Below, piece by piece: positions 1 to 7,140 of a stretch of 55,530 nucleotides of DNA (position 1 is the first letter of the stretch; every line of letters starts with the position of its first letter). The DNA is from Deltaproteobacteria bacterium (GTDB lineage Bacteria; Desulfobacterota; Desulfobacteria; Desulfobacterales; SpSt-501): the NCBI GenBank assembly GCA_016219005.1, contig JACRCN010000099.1:1-55530 (forward strand), in the 5' to 3' direction. A model generated the notes under the pieces. It was not told the DNA's origin and made no database searches. It saw only the letters and a list, made by a program, of their open reading frames with translations. Position numbers and translations under genes: made by a program.

Positions 1-187
1 AGCAGAAAGGCAGGGCCACGCCAAGGAAAATGTGCAGGGATTGACGCACGGCCTTTGCTCGTTGCCAATAGAAGCGTTTCATAGTATTTTAGACAGGTGT
101 TGCAGTCGTGAATTTGGTCGCTTGCAGTTCCGGGGGGTCCATTCAATCACGCGTCAAGAAACAGCGAACCGTTCAGAGCGACTCAGG

Positions 188-964
188 ATGACTGGAAAAA
201 TCGCCAATGCCCTGATCCGCAAGGAAGCGGACACCTACCGGTCCCAGGGTCTGTCCAAAGAGGCGCGGGATCTCTACCAGAACCTGCTGGTCTCTTCACC
301 CCACATCTCTCCGGACATCAAGGCTGCCATCGAGCGCCAGTTGCAGCAAATCGAACTCGAAATCGGGTGCGCCGATCCGGAAGAATGCCAGGCGCTATCG
401 GACGAACAGATCGCCGTCATCAAGCAGGGGTGGGGCGAGCAGGCCACCATCGAGGATATCGTCACATGCGCCAGGTCATTCTACCAGATGGGGCGCTACA
501 TGGACGCCCTTGAGGAACTCAAGAAACTGGGGCCCAAGGGCTATGCGCCGAAACTTGCGGCCGGCCCGATTGCGGCCTGCCTGGTTCAATTGCACAAGCC
601 TGAGTCCCTGCCGGCTGCCGTCGACCAATTGGCAAGCGAGCTTTTTCGAGAGGCCGGGGAAATGCTCTCGTTTCAACTGGCCATCGCCGAGAAAATACAT
701 CAGCGCGGCCGTCGCGATCACTGCCGGTTGCTTCTTCGTCACGTGGGCCGCCACAGGAGCGTTTCGCCCGAGATCCGCAGCCGCATCCTTGCCCTTGCGC
801 ATGAAGTGGAGGCCTCGGATCCCTCCCGCGCCCCAGGACTTTCGGCCGGGCCGGGCCACCCGTCCGACGGCACCGGCGCGAGCGGCCGATTCGGTTTCGA
901 CCGGATCCGGGAGGCCGCCAAAGCCTTGGGTCGCAGGCTGCTCTCAAAGCGCCGGACCCCGTGA
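188..964 (+). CDS. Hypothetical TPR-like helical protein
   Basis: I do not recognise a characterised family. The 258-residue product (ATG at 188) is mostly predicted helix. Residues about 18-60 read like a helical repeat, and a segment around residues 95-120 (SFYQMGRYMDALEEL) has the spacing of a tetratricopeptide repeat, a protein-interaction fold. The last 60 residues are rich in Pro, Gly and Arg and end in a basic helix. There is no signal peptide or membrane segment, so it is probably cytoplasmic. The start is uncertain: the frame is open upstream to a GTG at 32, and an AGG lies almost directly against the ATG at 188, too close for a normal ribosome site. I chose 188 because the upstream residues look like non-coding sequence. 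It stands alone, 221 bases before the lipoprotein gene. Confidence 0.6.
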   Translation: MTGKIANALIRKEADTYRSQGLSKEARDLYQNLLVSSPHISPDIKAAIERQLQQIELEIGCADPEECQALSDEQIAVIKQGWGEQATIEDIVTCARSFYQMGRYMDALEELKKLGPKGYAPKLAAGPIAACLVQLHKPESLPAAVDQLASELFREAGEMLSFQLAIAEKIHQRGRRDHCRLLLRHVGRHRSVSPEIRSRILALAHEVEASDPSRAPGLSAGPGHPSDGTGASGRFGFDRIREAAKALGRRLLSKRRTP

Positions 965-1185
965 TGACTCTCCCGAGCTGAAGCGTTCGATGTAAACCGA
1001 AAGCCTCCGTTGACCGTCTATACGACCAAAAGGTCAAGCCCGGTTTGAGCTATCGTGTTGGCGGGGCGGCGGTTTTCTCCGGCTGGCGCAAGGGGAATTT
1101 CCGGGTTGTCACATGGCGTATGGGGAGAACAGTGGAATCTTCCTGGCTATATTTTGAAGACGATTGATGAGGAGGAGGCATATCG

Positions 1186-1842
1186 ATGAAACGAGTCTTA
1201 AGAAATCTGGTGGTGTTGATCGTTCTGGTGGGATTGGGATGCCAGTCCATGGGCGAAAAGGAGCGCACCGGGACCGCGGCCGGAGCGGCTGCCGGGGCGG
1301 TCCTGGGGGGGGTGCTCGGAGCTGCGACGGGCAGTCATAACCAGCGCGAAAAAGTGGCCATCGGCGCGGCCGCCGGGGCCGCGATCGGCGGCCTGCTCGG
1401 CAACCGGGTCGGGGCCTACATGGACAAGCAGGAACAGGACCTGCGCAACGCCATGGCGTCCACCGTGGCCCAGAACAACGCCACCATCCAGCGCAACAAC
1501 GAGCAGATGCTGACGGCGACCTTCAAAAGCGACGTGTTCTTCGACGTCAACTCGTCGGTGCTCAAGCCCGGAGGATACGCCGAGCTGGATCGGGTGGCCA
1601 ACGTGCTCAACCAGTATCCGCAGACCATGATTCGGGTTGAGGGTCACACGGACCAGACCGGCAGCGAGCAATACAACCTGCAGCTTTCCGAGCGCCGTGC
1701 CAATGCCGTTAAAAATGCGCTCATCCAGAAGGGCGTCGACCCCGCGCGGGTCAGCGTCATCGGCATGGGGATGTGCTGCCCGGTTTCGTCTGACCCTGCC
1801 GCCAACCGCCGCGTGTCGATGGTGCTGAACGGACAGGCGTAG
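1186..1842 (+). CDS. OmpA-family outer-membrane lipoprotein
   Basis: A 218-residue lipoprotein likely to anchor the outer membrane to peptidoglycan. The N-terminus has a short basic stretch, a hydrophobic core and a lipobox ending at Cys19 (LVGLGC). Residues about 28-85 form a glycine-zipper region with GAAAGA/GGLLG repeats, as in glycine-zipper 2TM lipoproteins. Residues about 105-216 are an OmpA C-terminal peptidoglycan-binding domain, with FFDVNSSVLKPGG, VEGHTDQTGS, LSERRANAV and a terminal NRRVSMVL. The loop before NRRV carries an unusual adjacent pair of cysteines (GMGMCCPV) where relatives usually have a polar loop. Start support is strong: AGGAGGAGG stands about 9 bases before ATG 1186. 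The overall plan resembles YiaD/YfiB-type proteins. Confidence 0.9.
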   Translation: MKRVLRNLVVLIVLVGLGCQSMGEKERTGTAAGAAAGAVLGGVLGAATGSHNQREKVAIGAAAGAAIGGLLGNRVGAYMDKQEQDLRNAMASTVAQNNATIQRNNEQMLTATFKSDVFFDVNSSVLKPGGYAELDRVANVLNQYPQTMIRVEGHTDQTGSEQYNLQLSERRANAVKNALIQKGVDPARVSVIGMGMCCPVSSDPAANRRVSMVLNGQA

Positions 1843-1843
1843 G

Positions 1844-1988
1844 AGAAGCTATCTTAAAAATGCATCTGACAGTCGATGGCGGCGTTTACCGCCTCTGAAA
1901 AATGCTCACAACCTGCCGCGGTTGAGGCACTTTTTCATCGGCGTGCGCCTTGCCCTCGACTGTGATCTGCTATTTTTGAGATGGCTTC
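1844..1988. repeat. Palindromic repeat, long copy (A)
   Basis: An imperfect inverted repeat starting two bases after the OmpA-lipoprotein stop. Its outer ends read AGAAGCTATCTTAAAAAT on the left and TATTTTTGAGATGGCTTC on the right, which are near reverse complements. The same ends and the same internal CATCTGACAGTCGATGGCGG and CTGTGATCTG blocks occur in copy B at 6061-6141. Copy A carries about 65 extra bases in its centre (about 1884-1948), which themselves form a smaller imperfect hairpin (TGAAAAATGC... against ...GCACTTTTTCA). The position right after a stop codon would let the transcript fold into a long stem, so it could act as an mRNA end structure as well as being a mobile or REP-like repeat. 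Confidence 0.8.
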
Positions 1989-2064
1989 GAGTTTAATAAA
2001 CCGCTATCGGCCTATGGCGGGCGCTGAAGAGGGGCCGGATGCGCTGCAGCGACCCGGATCGCCA

Positions 2065-3387
2065 TTACGCTTTTTTAAAAGCGGCTTTCGGGAAAAAGCA
2101 ATACGGGCACTCCTCCGGCGGTTCATCGCCATAATGGACGTGGCCGCAAATGCGGCAGCGCCAGGCGCTCGCGCCCGGTTCCAGGTTGACGGCGTCCTTC
2201 TCCAGGTGGATCGGAAGGTCCTCCAGCGGCGGCATCACCGGCCGATGGCGGTTGAGCGCGAAGCCGGACAGGATGGTCCGCTGCACCTCGCTGGTGCCTT
2301 CGTAGATCCGGAACAGGCGGGTGTCGCGCAGGATCTTTTCGACCGGGAACATCTTGGTGTAGCCGTAGCCCCCGAAGATCTGCAGCGCTTCGTTGGCGAC
2401 CTCCAGGGCGGCCTCGGTCGCGTACAGTTTGGCAACGGAGGCGGAGATGGTCGGATCCATGCCCTGATCGGCCTCCCAGGCGGATTTCCACACCAGCAGA
2501 CGCGCCGTTTCCACCTTCTGGTACATGTCGGCGATCTTGTGCTGGATGGCCTGGAAGTTCGCGATCTGGGTGCCGAAAGCCTTGCGCCGTTTGGCATAGT
2601 CGATGGCGAATTCCATGGCCGACCGGGCCGCCCCCACCGCGAAGGCGCCGATGGCCGGCCGCGTGCGGCCGAAGGTCTTCATGGCGAGTACGAACCCCTC
2701 CCCGGGAGGTGCCAGGATGTTTTCCTTCGGCACGCGCACATCCTTGAAGTGGATGCCCACCGTGTTGGACCCGCGCTGACCGAGTTTGGGAATCCGCCGG
2801 CCCACCGACACTCCCTTCCAGTTCTTTTCGACCACGAATGCGCAGATCCCGTCGTGCTTCGCCTCGGGGTCGGCGGTGGCGAAGATGGACAGGTAGTCGG
2901 CGATGCCGCCGTTGGTCACCCAGTACTTGGTGCCGTTGAGGATGAAATCGTCGCCGTCGCGTCGGGCCAGGCAGCGGATGCCCGCGACATCCGATCCCAG
3001 GGTGGGCTCCGACGTGGCGAAGCTGATCAGCTTGAAATTTTTAGCGATCAGCGGGAAGTACTTTTGCTTCAGTTCGTCGTTGGCCGAAAGCCGCAGGGGT
3101 TCCATGCCGAGGGAGTTGTCGAAGATCGACGTGGCCAGGCCCGCGCAGGCCGCGGCGAGTTCCTCGGTGATGAGCACGTTTTCGAGCAGACCATAGCCCT
3201 TGCCGCCGTACTGCCTGGGGATGTCGCAGTTCATGATGCCCTTCTCCCAGGCCTTGCGCAGGACCGGCATGGGGGTGTCGTCGACGGCGTCGTAGTGCCA
3301 GGCCACCGGGAGAATCTCCTTGAGCGCGAACTCCCGCGCCGTTTTTTGAATCTCCACCTGTTCGGGGGTGAGCTGAAAACCGAGCAT
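2065..3387 (-). CDS. Acyl-CoA dehydrogenase with C-terminal rubredoxin-like domain
   Basis: A 440-residue FAD enzyme that oxidises an acyl-CoA to the 2,3-enoyl-CoA in the cytoplasm. Residues about 1-380 are a full acyl-CoA dehydrogenase: N-terminal helical domain, the flavin loop FATSEPTLGSD, ALQIFGGYGYTKMFPVEKILRD, and LFRIYEGTSEVQR, whose Glu matches the catalytic base of medium-chain and glutaryl enzymes. The last 35 residues form a CxxC...CxxC iron or zinc site (WRCRICGHVHYG, then EECPYC), very like the rubredoxin tail of rubrerythrin. The fusion suggests an on-board electron relay beside the flavin. ATG 3387 is chosen over an in-frame GTG at 3396 because AGGAGG lies 8 bases before it. 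Substrate cannot be told from sequence. It is divergent from the transporter gene and apparently monocistronic. Confidence 0.9.
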   Translation of the reverse strand: MLGFQLTPEQVEIQKTAREFALKEILPVAWHYDAVDDTPMPVLRKAWEKGIMNCDIPRQYGGKGYGLLENVLITEELAAACAGLATSIFDNSLGMEPLRLSANDELKQKYFPLIAKNFKLISFATSEPTLGSDVAGIRCLARRDGDDFILNGTKYWVTNGGIADYLSIFATADPEAKHDGICAFVVEKNWKGVSVGRRIPKLGQRGSNTVGIHFKDVRVPKENILAPPGEGFVLAMKTFGRTRPAIGAFAVGAARSAMEFAIDYAKRRKAFGTQIANFQAIQHKIADMYQKVETARLLVWKSAWEADQGMDPTISASVAKLYATEAALEVANEALQIFGGYGYTKMFPVEKILRDTRLFRIYEGTSEVQRTILSGFALNRHRPVMPPLEDLPIHLEKDAVNLEPGASAWRCRICGHVHYGDEPPEECPYCFFPKAAFKKA

Positions 3388-3437
3388 GGAATGCACCTCC
3401 TTTGATTGGGGTCGTCTTCCGTGAAATGGCGTGGACG

Positions 3438-3466
3438 GTTATAGCGAATGGCAACCTGCAACACAA
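3438..3466 (-). promoter_or_regulatory. Candidate sigma-70 promoter of the acyl-CoA dehydrogenase
   Basis: Read on the minus strand: a -35 of TTGTGT (3466-3461), a 17-base spacer and a -10 of TATAAC (3443-3438). It would start transcription about 40 bases before the ATG at 3387. Placement in the divergent intergenic region supports it; the -35 is a weak match. Confidence 0.45.
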
Positions 3467-3521
3467 GGCGATAGACAGCCCAGCGGGGCCGTGCTAATAG
3501 AGGCCCCTCACGCCGGAAGGT

Positions 3522-4568
3522 GTGAAGGCCAACCGCCGCTCGAAGCTCAAACCTGAAAGCGCAAAAGTGAAACCTCAGCCAAAGCCCTGTGACCCAATCA
3601 AAACGAAAGACGCCGCAGACCCCCTGCTGTCCACCTACATTAAACTGCTGCTCACGGCCGTCTGCTGGGGCGGGACGTTCATCGCCGGGAAAAGCCTCGC
3701 CCAGCATGTCGGTCCGCTCACGGGCGCCTTCCTGCGCTTTTTGGTGGCGTGCGTCTTTTTATTGGCCCTGACGCTGCGACTGGAAAAGAAACTCGTCCTG
3801 CCGGGGCGCAACAACCTTCTGAAGTTGTTCCTCATGGGCATGACGGGGATTTTTCTCTACAACTATTTTTTTCTGAAAGGGCTCAAGCTGATCGAAGCCG
3901 GCCGAGCCTCCATCATTGTGGCCACCAACCCGATTTTTATCGCCCTGATGTCGGCCGTTTTTTTCCGGGAGCGGCTGAATCTGCTCAAGCTGGCCGGCAT
4001 CCTGGTCTCGGTGACGGGGGCGGTCACGGTGATCACGCGCGGCGAACTCGTTATGGCGATCGGGGCCGGCTTCGGCTGGGGTGAGCTTTACATTCTGGGC
4101 TGCGTCGGAAGCTGGGTGGCCTATTCGCTGCTCGGCAAGGTGGTGATGGCGGATCTATCGCCGCTGGCGGCGGTCACTTACAGTTCGCTGATCGGCACCG
4201 CCGCGCTGTTCCCGGCGGCGGTGATGGAGGGGCTTTTCAGCTCCGGAAGCATCAGCCTTGCGGCTTGGGCCAACGCGGTCTATCTCGGTTTTTTCGGAAC
4301 GGTCCTGGGGTTCGTCTGGTACTATCAGGGAATCCAGCGCATCGGGCCGGTGCGCGCCGGGATTTTCATCAACTTCGTGCCGATCAGCGCGGTGCTGCTG
4401 GCCTTTGTCCTCCTGGACGAGCCGATCACGATCTCGCTTCTCGCCGGGGCCGTTCTCGTGTCTTCCGGTGTTTACCTCACCACTCTGGGGTCCAGGCGCA
4501 CCGCAAGCACGCCCGATCCGTCTGCGGCCCGAGGGATTCACACCGATGCCACGGACGGTGGCGCCTGA
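3522..4568 (+). CDS. EamA/DMT-superfamily membrane transporter
   Basis: A 348-residue inner-membrane protein with about ten hydrophobic helices in two homologous EamA halves (about residues 38-170 and 185-320). The family exports or imports small metabolites such as amino acids; the substrate here is unknown. Diagnostic stretches are CWGGTFIAGKSLA at the start of the first half, the loop AGRASIIVATNPIF between helices 3 and 4, and GPVRAGIFINFVPI in the second half. A polar, basic tail of about 35 residues precedes the first helix and a hydrophilic tail follows the last. The start GTG 3522 is the first in frame, with GGAAGG very close to it; a downstream start would shorten only the polar tail. 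Divergent from the acyl-CoA dehydrogenase and convergent with the sigma-54 regulator. Confidence 0.85.
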   Translation: MKANRRSKLKPESAKVKPQPKPCDPIKTKDAADPLLSTYIKLLLTAVCWGGTFIAGKSLAQHVGPLTGAFLRFLVACVFLLALTLRLEKKLVLPGRNNLLKLFLMGMTGIFLYNYFFLKGLKLIEAGRASIIVATNPIFIALMSAVFFRERLNLLKLAGILVSVTGAVTVITRGELVMAIGAGFGWGELYILGCVGSWVAYSLLGKVVMADLSPLAAVTYSSLIGTAALFPAAVMEGLFSSGSISLAAWANAVYLGFFGTVLGFVWYYQGIQRIGPVRAGIFINFVPISAVLLAFVLLDEPITISLLAGAVLVSSGVYLTTLGSRRTASTPDPSAARGIHTDATDGGA

Positions 4569-4605
4569 TCGTCCGGCACGCCTATCCCGGCAATCGGTTC
4601 CGGAT

Positions 4606-5973
4606 CTATCGGTTCTTGCGCCAGCGGTGGTGGGAGATACCGAGCTTCTTGACTCGGTAGTTCAGCGCCCGGGGGGAGATTCCGAGCTGGCGGGCGGCGT
4701 CCTTCTGGATCCAGAGGTTGTCCTGCAGGGCTTTGGAGATGAGGTCTTTTTCCTGCGTGGCGGTCAGCTTGAGCCCTGCCGCTGGCTCGGCTGCCACCGG
4801 CGATTTTTGGATCTCCGGCAGGGAAATGCTTTCGGGCTGGATGACCAGTCCGTCTTCCACCAGGATGGCGCGTTCGATGGTGTTGGAGAGCTGGCGGATG
4901 TTCCCGGGCCAGGCGTATTCCTGGAACATCCGAACCACTTCCGGCGAGAAACCCTCGACGGTTTTTTTGAGGGAACGGCTCAGTTTGCCCATCAGGTAGT
5001 GGGCGATCGGTTCGATATCCGCGCGGCGTTCCCGCAGAGGCGGCAGGTGGATCCGCAGCACGTTGATCCGGTAGTAGAGGTCTTCGCGGAATTTGCCTTG
5101 GCGCACGAGGGCCTCGATGTCGCGGTTGGTCGCGGCGATGACCCGCACTTCTACCTGGATCGTCTTGTTGCCGCCCAGCCGTTCGAAGGACTTGTCCTCG
5201 AGGACCCGCAGCAGTTTTGACTGCAGCCCAAAGCTCAGCTCACAGAACTCGTCCAGAAAAAGAGTGCCCCCGTGGGCCTGCTCGAAGCGGCCGGTACGAG
5301 TCCTGTCGGCGCTGGTGAAGGCACCCTTCTCGTGGCCGAACAGCTCGCTTTCCAGAAGCGTTTCCGGGATGTTGGCGCAGTTCACCTTGATGAAGGGCTT
5401 ATGGCGGCGCGGGCTGTTGAAGTGGATGTTGCCGGAGATAAAACTTTTTCCGGTACCCGTTTCACCGGTGATCAGCATGGTGGATTCGGTCTGGGCCAGC
5501 CGCTTGACGCTGGACATGGTTTTTTGCATGGCGGGGCTGACCGAAATGATGTGGTCGGCATTGTAGATCACATCCTGCTCACGCCGCAGGTAGTCGATCT
5601 CGTTTTTAAGGGTGCGGTTTTCGATCACCCGGCGGATCGAGAGCCTCAGCTTCTCGGCCGCGAAGGGCTTCGTGACGAAATCGGCGGCCCCGGCCTTGAC
5701 GGCGTCGACGATCCGGCGCGGTTCCTGGACTTCGGCGGTGACGATGATCGGAGTCGGCGGCGAGAGCTGTTGCAGGGTCGCGACGATTTCGGAGATTTCG
5801 GTGCGCGCGTCCCGAAGATCGAAAAGGATGAGGGCGAAGACTTCCTTCTGAAGGCGCTTGCCCGCGTCCAAGACGCTGGTGGCAAGACTCAGGGTGTAGT
5901 CCTGCGCCAACGCGTCGGCGTAGGCGCTCACGTCGCTTTCGATTTCACCGATGATGAGGATGCGGTCGGGCAT
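4606..5973 (-). CDS. Sigma-54-dependent response regulator (NtrC type)
   Basis: A 455-residue transcription activator: receiver (about 1-120), AAA+ sigma-54 interaction domain (about 140-370) and a Fis-type helix-turn-helix (about 410-450, AARQLGISPRALNYRVKKLG). Walker A is GETGTGKS and Walker B is GGTLFLDE. The sigma-54 contact loop reads GAFTSA, not the near-universal GAFTGA. The receiver keeps a candidate phospho-Asp (Asp52, in LILFDLRD) and the TKPF lysine, but the acidic pair normally at the N-terminus is missing (ILIIGEIESD), so Mg-dependent phosphorylation may be weak or absent. No kinase gene adjoins it, and its target cannot be told from the sequence. It is convergent with the transporter, and an A+T-rich 10-base tandem repeat lies just upstream. 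Confidence 0.93.
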   Translation of the reverse strand: MPDRILIIGEIESDVSAYADALAQDYTLSLATSVLDAGKRLQKEVFALILFDLRDARTEISEIVATLQQLSPPTPIIVTAEVQEPRRIVDAVKAGAADFVTKPFAAEKLRLSIRRVIENRTLKNEIDYLRREQDVIYNADHIISVSPAMQKTMSSVKRLAQTESTMLITGETGTGKSFISGNIHFNSPRRHKPFIKVNCANIPETLLESELFGHEKGAFTSADRTRTGRFEQAHGGTLFLDEFCELSFGLQSKLLRVLEDKSFERLGGNKTIQVEVRVIAATNRDIEALVRQGKFREDLYYRINVLRIHLPPLRERRADIEPIAHYLMGKLSRSLKKTVEGFSPEVVRMFQEYAWPGNIRQLSNTIERAILVEDGLVIQPESISLPEIQKSPVAAEPAAGLKLTATQEKDLISKALQDNLWIQKDAARQLGISPRALNYRVKKLGISHHRWRKNR

Positions 5974-5979
5974 AATAGA

Positions 5980-6010
5980 AGTGCCTAAAATGCGCTAAAG
6001 TGCTTAAAAT
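5980..6010. repeat. Short tandem repeat upstream of the sigma-54 regulator
   Basis: Three consecutive degenerate units of about ten bases: GTGCCTAAAA, TGCGCTAAAG, TGCTTAAAAT. They lie directly before the regulator's start codon (5973) on the opposite reading strand. One turn of helix per unit would put the units on one DNA face, so a protein-binding array is possible; a slipped-strand tract is equally possible. Confidence 0.5.
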
Positions 6011-6060
6011 TAAAAGAGGGGTCAACGGAGCACGGTGCACGCAAAGCCAAGCGTTTCATT

Positions 6061-6141
6061 AGAAGCTATCTCAAAAATACATCTGACAGTCGATGGCGGC
6101 GTTGCCCTCGGCTGTGATCTGCTATTTTTGAGATGGCTTCT
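6061..6141. repeat. Palindromic repeat, short copy (B)
   Basis: An 81-base element whose 19-base ends are inverted repeats with one mismatch (AGAAGCTATCTCAAAAATA against AGAAGCCATCTCAAAAATA read from the other side). The interior continues as an imperfect stem. It shares ends and interior with copy A at 1844-1988 but lacks the central 65-base nested hairpin. It lies between the sigma-54 regulator and galE, 18 bases past the galE stop, so it could fold at the 3' end of the galE message. A REP/MITE-type repeat is the likely class. Confidence 0.8.
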
Positions 6142-6159
6142 ATCCGTGCGCCGTGCACC

Positions 6160-7140
6160 TCATGCCAGTCCTTTCATCTTGCGGTGCCATTTCCAGGCGG
6201 TGGCGACGATGTTGTCCAGGCTGCTGTGCTCGGGCATCCAGCCCAACTCCCGCCGGGCCTTCTCATTGGAGGCAACCAGCACGGGCGGATCGCCCGGTCG
6301 GCGGGCGGCAGGTTCGACGGCGATCGGCCGGCCGGTGATCTCCGCGGCTTTCCGGACGACTTCCATCACGGAAGCTCCCTGCCCCTGGCCCAGGTTGAAG
6401 GCGCCGCCCGGGCCGCCGTCCAGCAAATATTCGAGGGCCAGCACGTGGGCGCGGGCCAGATCCGTGACGTGGATGTAATCCCGGATGCAGGTCCCGTCGG
6501 GTGTCGGGTAATTCGTGCCGTACACCGTAACCGGACGGTCCCCGGCCAGGGCCGCTTCCAGGATCCGCGGGATGAGATGGCTTTCGGGAGTGTGCTGCTC
6601 GCCGATTTCGCCGGAGGCGGCGGCGCCGGCGGCGTTGAAATACCGCAGCGCCATCGAGCGCAGCCCCCAGGCCGTGCCGAAATCGGCCAGCATGGTCTCC
6701 ACCATCTGCTTGCTCCAGCCGTATGGGCTGAGCGGCGTCAGGGGATGTTCTTCGTCGATCGGCACCCGCAGCGGGCTGCCGTAGACCGCCGCCGACGACG
6801 AATACACCATGCGTCGAATCCCGCCCTGCGCCATGGCCTGCATCAGCTGCAGCGAGCCGGCCACATTGTTCAGGTAATACGCCGCCGGGTCGGCCACGGA
6901 TTCCCCCACCTCGATGAAGGCGGCAAAATGCATGACGGCATCGATCCGAAAGCGCGCCAGACAGTCAGCCAGGTCCCCACGATTGCCGGTGCTGCCCTGG
7001 TAAAACTCGCCCCAGCGCAGGTTTTCCCGGCGGCCCTTAACGAGGCTGTCGAAGACCACCGGGTGAAAGCCCCGCGCTGCAAGTTCCTTGCAGCAGTGTG
7101 CGCCGATGTAGCCGGCCCCGCCTGTGACGAGGATGTTCAG
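6160..7140 (-). CDS. galE: UDP-glucose 4-epimerase, apparent CTG start
   Basis: A 326-residue short-chain dehydrogenase-fold enzyme interconverting UDP-glucose and UDP-galactose, supplying sugars for surface polysaccharide. The NAD-binding GGAGYIG loop is at residues 6-12; the catalytic SSSAAVYG serine/threonine region and the YGWSK tyrosine-lysine pair are intact; the C-terminus (NEKARRELGW) is typical. The first ATG/GTG/TTG in frame is GTG 7059, which would delete the whole nucleotide-binding loop. Family members begin MNILVTGG; here the codon in the Met position is CTG at 7140, preceded by AAGGGGG at about 5 bases. The CTG overlaps the TGA of the upstream sat-cysC gene, so the two are translationally coupled. 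The start is therefore inferred to be CTG. Confidence 0.9.
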   Translation of the reverse strand: MNILVTGGAGYIGAHCCKELAARGFHPVVFDSLVKGRRENLRWGEFYQGSTGNRGDLADCLARFRIDAVMHFAAFIEVGESVADPAAYYLNNVAGSLQLMQAMAQGGIRRMVYSSSAAVYGSPLRVPIDEEHPLTPLSPYGWSKQMVETMLADFGTAWGLRSMALRYFNAAGAAASGEIGEQHTPESHLIPRILEAALAGDRPVTVYGTNYPTPDGTCIRDYIHVTDLARAHVLALEYLLDGGPGGAFNLGQGQGASVMEVVRKAAEITGRPIAVEPAARRPGDPPVLVASNEKARRELGWMPEHSSLDNIVATAWKWHRKMKGLA

